DNA from: Oceanobacillus sp. J11TS1
Lineage (GTDB): Bacteria > Bacillota > Bacilli > Bacillales > Amphibacillaceae
Assembly: GCF_018333215.1 (NCBI RefSeq)
Contig: NZ_BORO01000001.1
Location: 186,001 to 250,000, forward strand
Length of the DNA: 64,000 nucleotides
Direction of reading: 5' to 3'
Part shown: piece after piece, positions 8,490 to 16,777 of the stretch
Layout of the letters: the number at the start of each line of letters is the position of its first letter
Numbering within the stretch: position 1 is the first letter of the stretch
Translations under genes and position numbers: made by a program
The notes under the pieces: generated by a model
Seen by the model: only the letters and a program-made list of their open reading frames with translations
Databases searched by the model: none
What the model was told of the DNA's origin: nothing

Positions 8490-8496
8490 AATTTAA

Positions 8497-8835
8497 ATCG
8501 ATAATAAAGAACTGAAACAATTTACATTAGTTAATGTTATTGAAAGGAAAATACACTTCACAAAAACAAATACTATATTTAATAAAAAAGACTTTGAAGA
8601 TAATAATGCAGGTGAACTGCTGGCTTACAATGAACTTTTGGCGGACGTCAAAGGAATGAATGAGAATGAATTTGTAAGTAAGTACCTACGGGTAATAAAT
8701 GTACTTTCTCAGCAATTTGGAAATGAGAAATTTAAGGATGAAAAAGAAATAAACAAATTGTCTGGATATAATAATGCGATTGTATCTGTCCTAAAGTGTA
8801 TAAACCCAATTTATGAGTACGATTTAGAGGATTAG
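8497..8835 (+). CDS. Small hypothetical protein with apparent ATC start
   Basis: The frame is open from just after a stop at 8494 to 8835. AGGAGGG (8483-8489) lies 7 bases before ATC at 8497, exactly where an ATG is expected. From there the product would be 112 residues, soluble and rich in Asn, Lys and Glu, with no recognised domain. No ATG lies in the first half; the best conventional start is TTG at 8638, which has no ribosome site and would give only 65 residues. The gene may have lost its start (ATG to ATC), use a rare start, or contain a base error. Confidence 0.5.
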   Translation: MDNKELKQFTLVNVIERKIHFTKTNTIFNKKDFEDNNAGELLAYNELLADVKGMNENEFVSKYLRVINVLSQQFGNEKFKDEKEINKLSGYNNAIVSVLKCINPIYEYDLED

Positions 8836-8870
8836 TTCACTTGAAAGTTTTATACAACACAAGGTAAAAT

Positions 8871-9480
8871 CGCTCGAAAAAAAGTATATGCGCTCCAACC
8901 CGGTGTGGGTGCGCTCGAAAAAGAGTATATAAGCTCCAACCCAGTGTGGGTGCGCTCGAAAAAGAGTATATGCGCTCCAATCCAGTTTGGGTGCGCTCGA
9001 AAAAGAAGTAATGCACTCCGGACCAGTGTGAGGCGCTCGAAAAAGAGTATATGCGCTCCGAATCAGTGTGGATGCGCTCGAAAAAGAGTATATGCGCTCC
9101 AACCCAGTGTGGGTGCGCTCGAAAAAGAGTATATGCGCTCCAACTCAGTGTGGGTGCGCTCGAAAAAGAGTATATGCGCTCCAACCCGGTGTGGGTGCGC
9201 TCGAAAAAGAGTATATGCGCTCCAACCCAGTGTGGGTGCGCTCGAAAAAGAGTATATGCGCTCCGAATCAGTGTGGGTGCGCTCGAAAAAGAGTATATGC
9301 GCTCCAACCCAGTTTGGGTGCGCTCGAAAAAGAAGTAATGCACTCCGGACCAGTGTGAGGCGCTCGAAAAAGAGTATATGCGCTCCGAATCAGTGTGGAT
9401 GCGCTCGAAAAAGAGTATATGCGCTCCAACCCAGCGTGGGTGCGCTCGAAAAAGAGTAATATGCGCTCCAACCCAGTGTA
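8871..9480. repeat. Minisatellite: fifteen tandem copies of a 41-bp unit
   Basis: Units begin at 8871, 8911, 8952, 8993, 9033, 9074, 9115, 9156, 9197, 9238, 9279, 9320, 9360, 9401 and 9442. Each opens GCGCTCGAAAAAG, repeats GCGCTC after 20 bases, and ends with the short palindrome ACCCAGTGTGGGT or a variant. Units 4 and 12 are 40 bp and diverged (AAGTAATGCACTCCGGACC). Units 3-6 recur as units 11-14. Long frames are open on both strands through it because the unit lacks stops, but none has a ribosome site or coding character. The rest of 8836-9704 has no gene. Confidence 0.93.
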
Positions 9481-9630
9481 CAGCGCGCAGCGAACGCATG
9501 TGAGGGATTATTTTTTATGGTTTTTGTCAGACATAATAAACGTCACCAACATCCCGAAGGATATCATTCGAGTTAACCACTAACACTCCTTAGCAAGCAT
9601 CACCCTTTCTTAAAGTCTCATGTATACATA

Positions 9631-9695
9631 AATAAAACGAACATTTCTTTAGAGTTTTCGAGATGCGAAATCCTCGGAGAAACGTTCGTTTTATT
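9631..9695 (-). terminator. Terminator of the CDF transporter gene
   Basis: The arms AATAAAACGAAC (9631-9642) and GTTCGTTTTATT (9684-9695) enclose a loop that is itself partly self-complementary. A T-rich run follows on the minus strand. It lies just beyond the stop of the CDF gene. Confidence 0.6.
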
Positions 9696-9704
9696 TCTTG
9701 TCAA

Positions 9705-10586
9705 TCATTCTTTGTCTTTTTCATAGGGTTCAATGTGAATTAATGCGTGTGAGATTCCGTATTCTTTGTAGAGATAGTCTTCAATATGTTCGGTGATTGC
9801 GTGACTGTCAGCTACATTTAATGTGGAATCCACTAGGATGGTTATATCTAACAGCTCTTGATTTCCGTGAATCCGTCCCTTAATATCAGCTACATCCTTT
9901 ACATTGTCGAATGTGCTTATAGCCTCCTTCATTTGGTCCAATTTCTTATAATCAAAACCATCTGTTAACGTAATGGTGGAATCTTTAAAAATATCCCAGG
10001 CTGTTTTACAAATGATTAGTCCCACTAATATAGCTACGGCAGGATCGAGCCAAAACAGTCCAAACTGAGCACCAATAATCCCTACAAAAACACCGATACT
10101 TACAAAAGCATCTGAGCGATTATCCATTGCTGCGGCATAAAGAGCACTGCTTTGTATTTTTCTAGATAAATTCAAGTTATAACGATAAACGCCTAACATA
10201 ATAACAGAAGCAAATAGGGCTACCCATGCTGTTAACATATCTGGCTGCATATAGTTAGAGAGATAAAGCGACTGGCTTGCATTAAATATAACTTGAATTC
10301 CAATAAGCATCATAATAAACGCTGCAAATAAAGAAGCGATACTTTCTGCTCTGTAATGCCCATATCGGTGAACAGAATCTGCTGGTTTTCGGGAAATTTT
10401 TAATCCTACTAGTACAGCAATCGAAGCGATAATATCTGTAAAGTTATTTAACCCGTCTGCATGAAGGCCATCCGAATTTCCGATAGAGGCAATATAGAGC
10501 TTCAACACAGCTAAAAATATGTAAGCAATAATGCTTAACCAAGCCCCTTTTTCTCCAGTTTTTAAGTTTTCATTATGATTATTCAT
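9705..10586 (-). CDS. mneP: Cation diffusion facilitator (probable Mn2+ efflux, MneP type)
   Basis: The 293-residue protein has six membrane segments and a C-terminal cytoplasmic domain ending in metal-binding histidines (HALIHIEPYEKD). The transport site is N-x3-D in segment 2 (NNFTD) and D-x3-D in segment 5 (DNRSD), unlike the HD/HD site of zinc CDFs and like manganese/iron members. The start at 10586 follows GGTGGGA; the frame extending to 10637 has no ribosome site. An MntR-like palindrome lies about 150 bases upstream, which supports manganese export. MneP versus MneS cannot be settled without alignment. Confidence 0.82.
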   Translation of the reverse strand: MNNHNENLKTGEKGAWLSIIAYIFLAVLKLYIASIGNSDGLHADGLNNFTDIIASIAVLVGLKISRKPADSVHRYGHYRAESIASLFAAFIMMLIGIQVIFNASQSLYLSNYMQPDMLTAWVALFASVIMLGVYRYNLNLSRKIQSSALYAAAMDNRSDAFVSIGVFVGIIGAQFGLFWLDPAVAILVGLIICKTAWDIFKDSTITLTDGFDYKKLDQMKEAISTFDNVKDVADIKGRIHGNQELLDITILVDSTLNVADSHAITEHIEDYLYKEYGISHALIHIEPYEKDKE

Positions 10587-10732
10587 ATTTATCCCACCAT
10601 ATTTCATTTTCATCTTATTTTTCAGGGTTCTGTGCATTCATCAAGATAGCTTATATAGTCTACCAAATCTCCTATCGGTGGGTCTAGAGAAACATAAAAG
10701 ACCTTGGGAAGAGTTATTGAGAGTTGTAAGCA

Positions 10733-10753
10733 TATTTTCCTTAGGGAAACATT
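10733..10753. promoter_or_regulatory. MntR-like operator upstream of the CDF gene
   Basis: The sequence TTTTCCTTAGGGAAACATT at 10735-10753 closely resembles the Bacillus MntR box, whose core is TTTGCCTTAAGGAAACT. In B. subtilis MntR activates mneP and mneS from an upstream site. This lies in the 358-base divergent region 10587-10944, which otherwise holds only promoters. Confidence 0.55.
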
Positions 10754-10887
10754 CCTTGCTTTGTCAGTATTTGTTGTTTCCACTTACTTTACACGTTAGA
10801 AAAGTATAACCAGAAGGGAAATAGATAACCCCATGAGAAAATAAGATGACCCAGCAGATAGATTGGACAATAGAGTTGTTTTTATCG

Positions 10888-10916
10888 TTGAAATTTATTG
10901 ATAATTTGTGCATAAT
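10888..10916 (+). promoter_or_regulatory. Promoter of the IDEAL-domain gene
   Basis: TTGAAA (10888-10893) and CATAAT (10911-10916) are separated by 17 bases, with the ATG 28 bases further on. Confidence 0.6.
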
Positions 10917-10944
10917 GGGAAAAAGGCTTAAGGGGGAAACTTCC

Positions 10945-11181
10945 ATGAAACAAGAAAAAATTGTTTATCGCTTTTTTCAGTATGTAGGAGAGCCGATTGT
11001 TGCAAGAAAAGAGCTGTCGTTTGAAGATCAGCTGTATGCACAATTATTATTAGATGAGCTTTGTTTTAGCTGGAATAAATCTTGCTTGGAAGAAGAAATA
11101 AACCAGGCCATTGAAACAAATAATTATACGAATTTCAAGAAATATAGTGAAGTTTATAAACAATATGTATGGGAAGATTAA
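10945..11181 (+). CDS. IDEAL-domain small protein
   Basis: The 78-residue protein contains an IDEAL-like segment (QLLLDELCFSWNKSCLEEEI, roughly residues 34-53, followed by ...NYTNFKKYSEVYKQY). This short helical motif is found at the C-terminus of YpiB and in several small Bacillaceae proteins. I start it at the ATG 8 bases after AAGGGGGAA. The molecular role of stand-alone IDEAL proteins is not established. Confidence 0.72.
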   Translation: MKQEKIVYRFFQYVGEPIVARKELSFEDQLYAQLLLDELCFSWNKSCLEEEINQAIETNNYTNFKKYSEVYKQYVWED

Positions 11182-11336
11182 TGAATTTTTTCTCAAAGGT
11201 GTAGGGTGCTTGGAATAAGCGTACCTACGCTTTTTATTGATTGATTTCTGAATAATAATTAAATTCTTATTTGTTTCATAAATAGATAGGATTAGCCGAA
11301 TAAATCGATTATAATGCAAGTAAGGGGGGAGATAAG

Positions 11337-12647
11337 ATGGATGCAAAGTCGAGAAAGAAAATACAGCGCAGTTGGATGATGTATGACTTTGGGAATTCTG
11401 CATTTGCAACAACCATTATGGCAGCAGTACTTCCTGTCTATTATTCAACCGTCGCTGCATCTGGTCTAGATGATCATTTAGCTACCAGCTATTGGGGTTA
11501 TTCACAATCTATCTCTGTATTAATCGTTGCAATTCTTGCGCCAATTCTCGGTGCTATCAGTGATTTTTCAGCAGCAAAGAAAAAGTTTCTTCGTTTTTTT
11601 GCATTTATGGGGATTACCGCAAGTATCTTGATGATATTTATAAGTGAAGGGGATTATTTACTCGCTTCTATCCTATTTATTATTGGTTCGATCGGGTTTT
11701 CTGGCGGTAATATATTTTACGACGGCTTCTTGCCAGAGATTGCGGAAAAAAAAGAGATAGACAAAGTATCTTCAGGCGGTTTTGCCTATGGATATATTGG
11801 CGGTGGTGTTTTATTGGCTATTAATGTCATGATGATCTTAAATCCATCGTGGTTTGGACTGCCAGATACAGAAATGGCTACGAGAATATCCCTTGCTTCT
11901 GTAGGGGTGTGGTGGTTTATTTTTACAATACCATTGCTTAAAAACATTAAAGAAGAGAAAAAGCAAAACGAAGAACGGACGAAATCATATGTATCTATTG
12001 GATTTTCACGAGTAGGAAATACCTTTCGGGAAATGAAGCAGTTCAAACAGCTTATTATTTTCTTAATCGCTTTTTGGCTCTATAATGATGGTATTTCAAC
12101 GATTATTCGAATGGCCACCGTCTATGGAAGTGAAATAGGTATCGGTCAAAATGACTTAATTATTGCCTTATTAATAACTCAATTTGTTGGTATCCCATTT
12201 ACTTTCTTTTTTGGTTGGTTAGCGACAAAAATTACGGCAAAGAGAGCATTGTTTATCACCTTATATGTTTATTTGGGCATTGTTATTATTGGGTTCTTTA
12301 TGAATACCGCATTACATTTTTATATTTTAGCGATTGTGGTAGGGATGGTCCAAGGTGGAGCTCAATCATTGAGCAGATCTATATTTGGTCGAATGATTCC
12401 GACTGGAAAGCATGCTGAGTTTTTTGGGTTTTATGGTATTTCGTCCAAATTTGCAGCGGTTATAGGGCCATTTGTATTTGCACTTATCGGACAGCTAACC
12501 GGGAATAGCCGTTTAGGAATCTTGTCTCTTATTTTCTTCTTTATTATTGGGATTATTCTCCTGAAATACGTGGATATCGACAAAGGGGTGGAAGAGGCTA
12601 AAAGAGCTTCTGACAAAAATGAAGCAATAGAAATACGTCCCCAATAA
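11337..12647 (+). CDS. UMF1-family MFS transporter (Atg22-like)
   Basis: The 436-residue protein has twelve membrane segments and the UMF1 hallmark N-terminus SWMMYDFGNSAFATTIMAAV (residues 10-29), with GGNIFYDGFLPEIA near 128 and a second-half GGAQSLSRSIFGRMIP motif near 340. Homologues include yeast Atg22, a vacuolar amino acid effluxer, so amino acid efflux is possible. AAGGGGGGAG lies 6 bases before the ATG. The gene is monocistronic and ends in a strong terminator shared with the convergent neighbour. Confidence 0.87.
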   Translation: MDAKSRKKIQRSWMMYDFGNSAFATTIMAAVLPVYYSTVAASGLDDHLATSYWGYSQSISVLIVAILAPILGAISDFSAAKKKFLRFFAFMGITASILMIFISEGDYLLASILFIIGSIGFSGGNIFYDGFLPEIAEKKEIDKVSSGGFAYGYIGGGVLLAINVMMILNPSWFGLPDTEMATRISLASVGVWWFIFTIPLLKNIKEEKKQNEERTKSYVSIGFSRVGNTFREMKQFKQLIIFLIAFWLYNDGISTIIRMATVYGSEIGIGQNDLIIALLITQFVGIPFTFFFGWLATKITAKRALFITLYVYLGIVIIGFFMNTALHFYILAIVVGMVQGGAQSLSRSIFGRMIPTGKHAEFFGFYGISSKFAAVIGPFVFALIGQLTGNSRLGILSLIFFFIIGIILLKYVDIDKGVEEAKRASDKNEAIEIRPQ

Positions 12648-12667
12648 TAATGGGAGTTAATGACAAG

Positions 12668-12710
12668 GACACATGTTATTTGATTCTGGTAGTAGGAAAT
12701 AACATGTGTC
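12668..12710. terminator. Terminator between UMF1 transporter and phospholipase C-like gene
   Basis: The 14-bp arms GACACATGTTATTT and AAATAACATGTGTC are followed by TTTT on the plus strand. Confidence 0.88.
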
Positions 12711-12719
12711 TTTTCCTTT

Positions 12720-13634
12720 CTATACGATTGGTACACTAAAACGATTTTTAAAGTTATTTGCCAGATGTGTCCCTGTATCGTATGAAATATTACTGATGCG
12801 TCGATTCAATTGCTTTTTTGTAGATTCTGTAGGGTCATTCCAATAGTCTGTAACAACCGGAAGCACACTAACAATATCGTCTAGAGCAGTTGTATACAAT
12901 TCTTCAAAGCTTTCCGCATGTATCTCCCCGGTAGCAGAATGAATCCAAGGTACCTTTTCTTCATTAAGATAATCGATATTTTCGTTAACCGGCCGATGGG
13001 AATAGGACTGAATAAATGGCTTTAGCAGCTTGTTTTTCCATCCAGACGGATCAGCAAAAAGTTTTTGAGCAACAATCATATCTTGATAAGCAGTTTGAAT
13101 ATCTGATAGCTGATATGACAGGCCAGGATAAAATTTACGAATACTCGTATCTAATAGTTGTGAAATTTCAGTCGGTAACGTTTTGCCTACATCAATTTCT
13201 ATATACGCCGGATGCTTCCAAAGTTCCATTTGCCGATGTTTTAAAGCCATCTTTGTATCAATGATGGTTTCTAACTTTTGATGCTTGCTTCCTTTATATC
13301 CAGCACAATAATGGATGTAGGGGTGCGTGTGGCGATCAAGAAAATGATGTGTCAAAAACCCCATCACGTAGGCTTTTGTCTCGTCAGATGCTTGTTGTGC
13401 TTTCTCAATAAGATACATTAAAAAAGGGCCGCATTTTTCTGTATGCAATGCATTGCCAATTGACTGTCCAACCTTTTGATTAGAAAGCCATGGCCAGAAC
13501 CGATAATAAAAGAAAGGGTCGGGTCCCTGTGCTCCTAAGAAAAGAGCTTGTCTATTGGATGAATTGTGTAAATTACTGGATAATGACGTACATGCATCTT
13601 CAACGAAAAAAATATGGGTCCAAATATTTGGCAA
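12720..13634 (-). CDS. Zinc-dependent phospholipase C-like protein
   Basis: The 304-residue protein has histidine and aspartate clusters in the order expected for the Zn_dep_PLPC family: WTH near residues 5-7, GAQGPDPFFYYRF near 33-45 and MGFLTHHFLDRHTHPYIHY near 91-109. No signal peptide is visible, so it is probably cytoplasmic, unlike the secreted clostridial toxins. The start is TTG behind a weak AGGCGGA. The substrate in this organism is unknown; hydrolysis of a phosphoester is inferred from the fold only. Confidence 0.72.
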   Translation of the reverse strand: MPNIWTHIFFVEDACTSLSSNLHNSSNRQALFLGAQGPDPFFYYRFWPWLSNQKVGQSIGNALHTEKCGPFLMYLIEKAQQASDETKAYVMGFLTHHFLDRHTHPYIHYCAGYKGSKHQKLETIIDTKMALKHRQMELWKHPAYIEIDVGKTLPTEISQLLDTSIRKFYPGLSYQLSDIQTAYQDMIVAQKLFADPSGWKNKLLKPFIQSYSHRPVNENIDYLNEEKVPWIHSATGEIHAESFEELYTTALDDIVSVLPVVTDYWNDPTESTKKQLNRRISNISYDTGTHLANNFKNRFSVPIV

Positions 13635-13794
13635 GATTCATTCCGCCTTTCTTATTGTATGAAACATAGGGTAAAAGCTCGTGAATTTAAAAAAATGAAG
13701 TTTCTTGTATCATATCATGAAAAAGAAATCGAAAAAAATCAAAAAATTTGATACACTAGATATGGATTCAGGAAAAGCTCAAGGAGGAATCAGG

Positions 13795-15180
13795 ATGGAT
13801 TATCGCATAGAAAAAGATACGATTGGGGAAATCAAGGTCCCTGCAGACAAATATTGGGGAGCGCAGACACAGCGCAGCAAGCAAAACTTTCCGATTGGCC
13901 AGGAAACAATGCCTGTAGAAATTATTAAAGCGTTTGCAATATTAAAAAGAAGTACAGCAATTGCTAATTTTGAGCTGGGCTTAATGGAAGAAGAAAAAGC
14001 AGAAGCCATTAAATATGCTGCTGATCAAGTATTAGCAGATAAGTTAAATGACCATTTTCCATTGGTGGTGTGGCAAACAGGAAGCGGTACACAATCCAAT
14101 ATGAATGTGAACGAGGTATTGGCATATGTAGGAAATGAATGGTTAAAAGAGCAGGGAAGTGAATTAAAACTTCATCCAAATGATGATGTGAATAAATCGC
14201 AAAGCTCCAACGATACATACCCTACTGCAATGCATGTTGCAGCTGTATTAAAGCTGGAAGATACCGTATTGCCTGCCGTTAAGCAATTAATGGATACGTT
14301 GGAAGAAAAGCAAAATAGATTTGCGGACATTGTAAAAATTGGCAGAACACATCTTCAGGATGCGACGCCATTGACATTAGGACAAGAAATTAGCGGCTGG
14401 CACCGCATGTTAGAAAAATCATATACCATGATTAAAGAAAGCAACGAACACTTACGCGAACTTGCGATTGGCGGAACAGCTGTAGGAACTGGATTGAATG
14501 CACATCCAGATTTCTCAGAAAAAGTTTGTGGGGCGATCTCGGCATATACTGGAAAAACATTTAAATCTGCGAAGAATAAATTCCATGCGTTAACAAGTCA
14601 TGACGAGACAGTATACGCACACGGTGCTTTAAAAGGGTTAGCAGCTGATATGATGAAGATTGCCAATGATGTTCGTTGGTTAGCAAGCGGTCCTCGCTGT
14701 GGTATTGGAGAAATAACAATTCCAGCAAATGAGCCAGGCAGCTCCATTATGCCTGGAAAAGTAAACCCAACTCAAAGTGAAGCAGTGACCATGGTTGCTA
14801 CGCAGGTTATGGGGAATGATGCAGCAATTGGATTTGCTGCGAGTCAAGGGAATTTTGAATTAAATGTGTTCAAACCAGTAATTGCGTATAACTTCTTGCA
14901 ATCCAGTCAATTACTCGCTGATAGCATCGTCTCATTTGACGAACGTTGTGCTGTTGGAATTGAAGCGAACTTAGAGCAAATCGAGAAAAACCTGCATGGT
15001 TCCTTAATGCTGGTAACAGCTCTGAACCCGCATATTGGTTATGAGAATGCAGCTAAAATCGCAAAAACAGCATTTGCAGATAATGCAACATTAAAAGAAA
15101 CAGCAGTTAAACTTGGCTTATTAACTGCGGAACAATTTGACGAATATGTAAAACCAGAAGAAATGACACATCCAAAATAA
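13795..15180 (+). CDS. fumC: Class II fumarate hydratase
   Basis: The 461-residue enzyme interconverts fumarate and L-malate in the TCA cycle. The superfamily signature [11 protein letters not shown] is near residues 315-325, with the catalytic serine in the mobile loop. Other family blocks are [14 protein letters not shown] near 97, [13 protein letters not shown] near 138 and [10 protein letters not shown] near 184. I start at ATG 13795 because AAGGAGG precedes it; the 30-codon extension upstream is lysine-rich and has no ribosome site. The length is normal for the family. Confidence 0.97.
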   Translation: MDYRIEKDTIGEIKVPADKYWGAQTQRSKQNFPIGQETMPVEIIKAFAILKRSTAIANFELGLMEEEKAEAIKYAADQVLADKLNDHFPLVVWQTGSGTQSNMNVNEVLAYVGNEWLKEQGSELKLHPNDDVNKSQSSNDTYPTAMHVAAVLKLEDTVLPAVKQLMDTLEEKQNRFADIVKIGRTHLQDATPLTLGQEISGWHRMLEKSYTMIKESNEHLRELAIGGTAVGTGLNAHPDFSEKVCGAISAYTGKTFKSAKNKFHALTSHDETVYAHGALKGLAADMMKIANDVRWLASGPRCGIGEITIPANEPGSSIMPGKVNPTQSEAVTMVATQVMGNDAAIGFAASQGNFELNVFKPVIAYNFLQSSQLLADSIVSFDERCAVGIEANLEQIEKNLHGSLMLVTALNPHIGYENAAKIAKTAFADNATLKETAVKLGLLTAEQFDEYVKPEEMTHPK

Positions 15181-15193
15181 CAAATATTAGAGG

Positions 15194-15224
15194 AATGCTG
15201 AATCTTATATTGGGATTCAGTATT
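15194..15224 (+). terminator. fumC terminator
   Basis: The arms AATGCTGAATC and GATTCAGTATT, with one G-T pair, are followed by a T-rich run to 15234. Confidence 0.8.
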
Positions 15225-15301
15225 TCTTTTTTTGTTTCCAAAAATTAGTTATCATAAGATGGCTAAAAATGCAGAAGATATTTGTACAGGAGGTGATAAA
15301 C

Positions 15302-15496
15302 ATGGCTAACAACAACTCAAACCAATTAGTAGTGCCTGGAGTACAACAAGCTCTTGATCAAATGAAATATGAAATTGCTCAAGAATTTGGTGTAAACCTT
15401 GGTGCAGATTCAACTTCTCGTGCTAACGGTTCTGTAGGTGGAGAAATCACAAAACGCCTAGTTCAGACTGCTCAGCAACAAATGCATGGTCAATAA
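15302..15496 (+). CDS. Alpha/beta-type small acid-soluble spore protein
   Basis: The 64-residue protein carries the germination-protease recognition region YEIAQEFGV (residues 24-32) and the C-terminal DNA-binding block [13 protein letters not shown]. These proteins coat spore DNA and protect it from UV, then are degraded at germination. AGGAGGTGAT precedes the ATG. It is encoded alone, directly downstream of fumC. I saw no clear sigma-G promoter by eye. Confidence 0.95.
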   Translation: MANNNSNQLVVPGVQQALDQMKYEIAQEFGVNLGADSTSRANGSVGGEITKRLVQTAQQQMHGQ

Positions 15497-15523
15497 TTTT
15501 ACTAATCAAATAAAAATGGCTAA

Positions 15524-15550
15524 AAAGGGGAGCTTTCATAAGCTCCCTTT
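15524..15550. terminator. Terminator between sasp and msmX
   Basis: The arms AAAGGGGAGCTT and AAGCTCCCTTT close a tetraloop. The hairpin lies between convergent genes and can work for both. Confidence 0.85.
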
Positions 15551-15559
15551 ATCAATGCA

Positions 15560-16657
15560 TTAACGGATGCGCTGTTCATTATCCTTATCAAAGAAGTGTA
15601 CTTTATTCATGTCGAAGGATAAATCTAGTTCATCGCCACCTTGTACATCTGTACGAGAATCAACACGTGCCACAAATTCTTGACCATCGACACTGGAATA
15701 AAGAATAGACTCTGCCCCCATTAACTCAGCAACTTCAATCTTCGCTTTAATCTTTGAGTCAGGAGATGCTTCCAAGAAGACTAACTCATCATGAATATCT
15801 TCAGGACGAACCCCAATAATAAGTTCCTTTCCTTCATAACCTTGACTGCGCAGAGGTGCCAGCTTCGGTTCTGGTATCAAAAATGTATTGTCGCCAATGT
15901 AGAATTTGTTACCTTTCAGCGTTCCGGTAAAGAAATTCATAGACGGTGAGCCAATAAATCCGCCAACAAAAATGTTCTCTGGTAAATCATATACGTCTTT
16001 TGGCGCGCCGACTTGCTGAATAACCCCGTCTTTCATAACGACTAATCTCGTAGCCATAGTCATTGCTTCCGTCTGATCGTGTGTTACGTAGATCGTTGTA
16101 GTTTGCAGACGCTGGTGAAGCTTTTGGATTTCTGCACGCATTTGCACACGTAATTTTGCATCCAAGTTTGATAAAGGTTCATCCATTAAGAATACTTTCG
16201 CATCACGTACAATGGCTCGTCCTAATGCGACACGTTGTCTTTGACCGCCAGAAAGCGCTTTTGGTTTACGGTCTAAGTATGCTTCTAGGCCTAGGATTTT
16301 TGCTGCTTGGTCTACGCGCTGTTTAATTTCCTCTTTTTTGAATTTCCGCAGTTTAAGACCGAATGCCATATTATCATAGACGCTCATATGCGGATATAAT
16401 GCATAGTTTTGAAATACCATCGCAATATCACGGTCTTTTGGAGCGACATCGTTCATTAATCTATCATCAATGTAAAGCTCCCCGCTGGATATTTCTTCTA
16501 ATCCAGCAATCATCCGTAATGTGGTTGATTTCCCACAGCCGGATGGACCAACGAATACAATAAATTCTTTATCCTGAATATGTAGATTGAAATCCTGTAC
16601 TGCGACAACGTCTTTATCATATTTCTTTTGAATATGCTCTAATTTTAACTCTGCCAT
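15560..16657 (-). CDS. msmX: Multi-sugar ABC importer ATPase MsmX
   Basis: The 365-residue ATPase has the length and architecture of MsmX/UgpC: Walker A GPSGCGKST near residues 37-45, signature LSGGQRQRVALGRA near 135, Walker B FLMDEPLSNLD near 158, and a C-terminal OB-like regulatory domain. MsmX energises several carbohydrate importers encoded elsewhere, which fits its solitary position. I chose the ATG at 16657, which follows GGGGGAAAG; the 10-codon extension lacks a ribosome site. A partial cre-like site lies about 50 bases upstream. Confidence 0.93.
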   Translation of the reverse strand: MAELKLEHIQKKYDKDVVAVQDFNLHIQDKEFIVFVGPSGCGKSTTLRMIAGLEEISSGELYIDDRLMNDVAPKDRDIAMVFQNYALYPHMSVYDNMAFGLKLRKFKKEEIKQRVDQAAKILGLEAYLDRKPKALSGGQRQRVALGRAIVRDAKVFLMDEPLSNLDAKLRVQMRAEIQKLHQRLQTTTIYVTHDQTEAMTMATRLVVMKDGVIQQVGAPKDVYDLPENIFVGGFIGSPSMNFFTGTLKGNKFYIGDNTFLIPEPKLAPLRSQGYEGKELIIGVRPEDIHDELVFLEASPDSKIKAKIEVAELMGAESILYSSVDGQEFVARVDSRTDVQGGDELDLSFDMNKVHFFDKDNEQRIR

Positions 16658-16704
16658 TTTTACTTTCCCCCAATTGTTTGCAATCAATAGAATAACACCT
16701 AAAA

Positions 16705-16718
16705 TGAAAGCGCTTTTT
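16705..16718. promoter_or_regulatory. Partial cre (CcpA) site upstream of msmX
   Basis: TGAAAGCGCTTTTT matches 12 of 14 positions of an idealised palindromic cre, TGAAAGCGCTTTCA. Catabolite control of msmX is inferred from this alone. Confidence 0.4.
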
Positions 16719-16777
16719 GTAACTGATTTCAGTTTATCGAAAAGGCATTGAAAACAAAATAGAGAATTTGCACAAAA

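Noticed and set aside
8871-9480. CRISPR array
   Set aside because: The whole 41-bp unit is repeated; there are no unique spacers, and no cas genes are nearby. It is a minisatellite.
8837-9499. Long open frames on both strands (up to 220 codons) encoding repeats such as ERIYSFSSAP and ARKRVYALQ
   Set aside because: They exist only because the 41-bp unit has no stops. The unit length is not a multiple of three, so the peptides cycle through frames. There is no ribosome site or conserved protein character.
10587-10735. yybP-ykoY-type manganese riboswitch before the CDF gene
   Set aside because: I could not find the conserved paired elements of that class. The MntR-like palindrome is the only recognisable control site.
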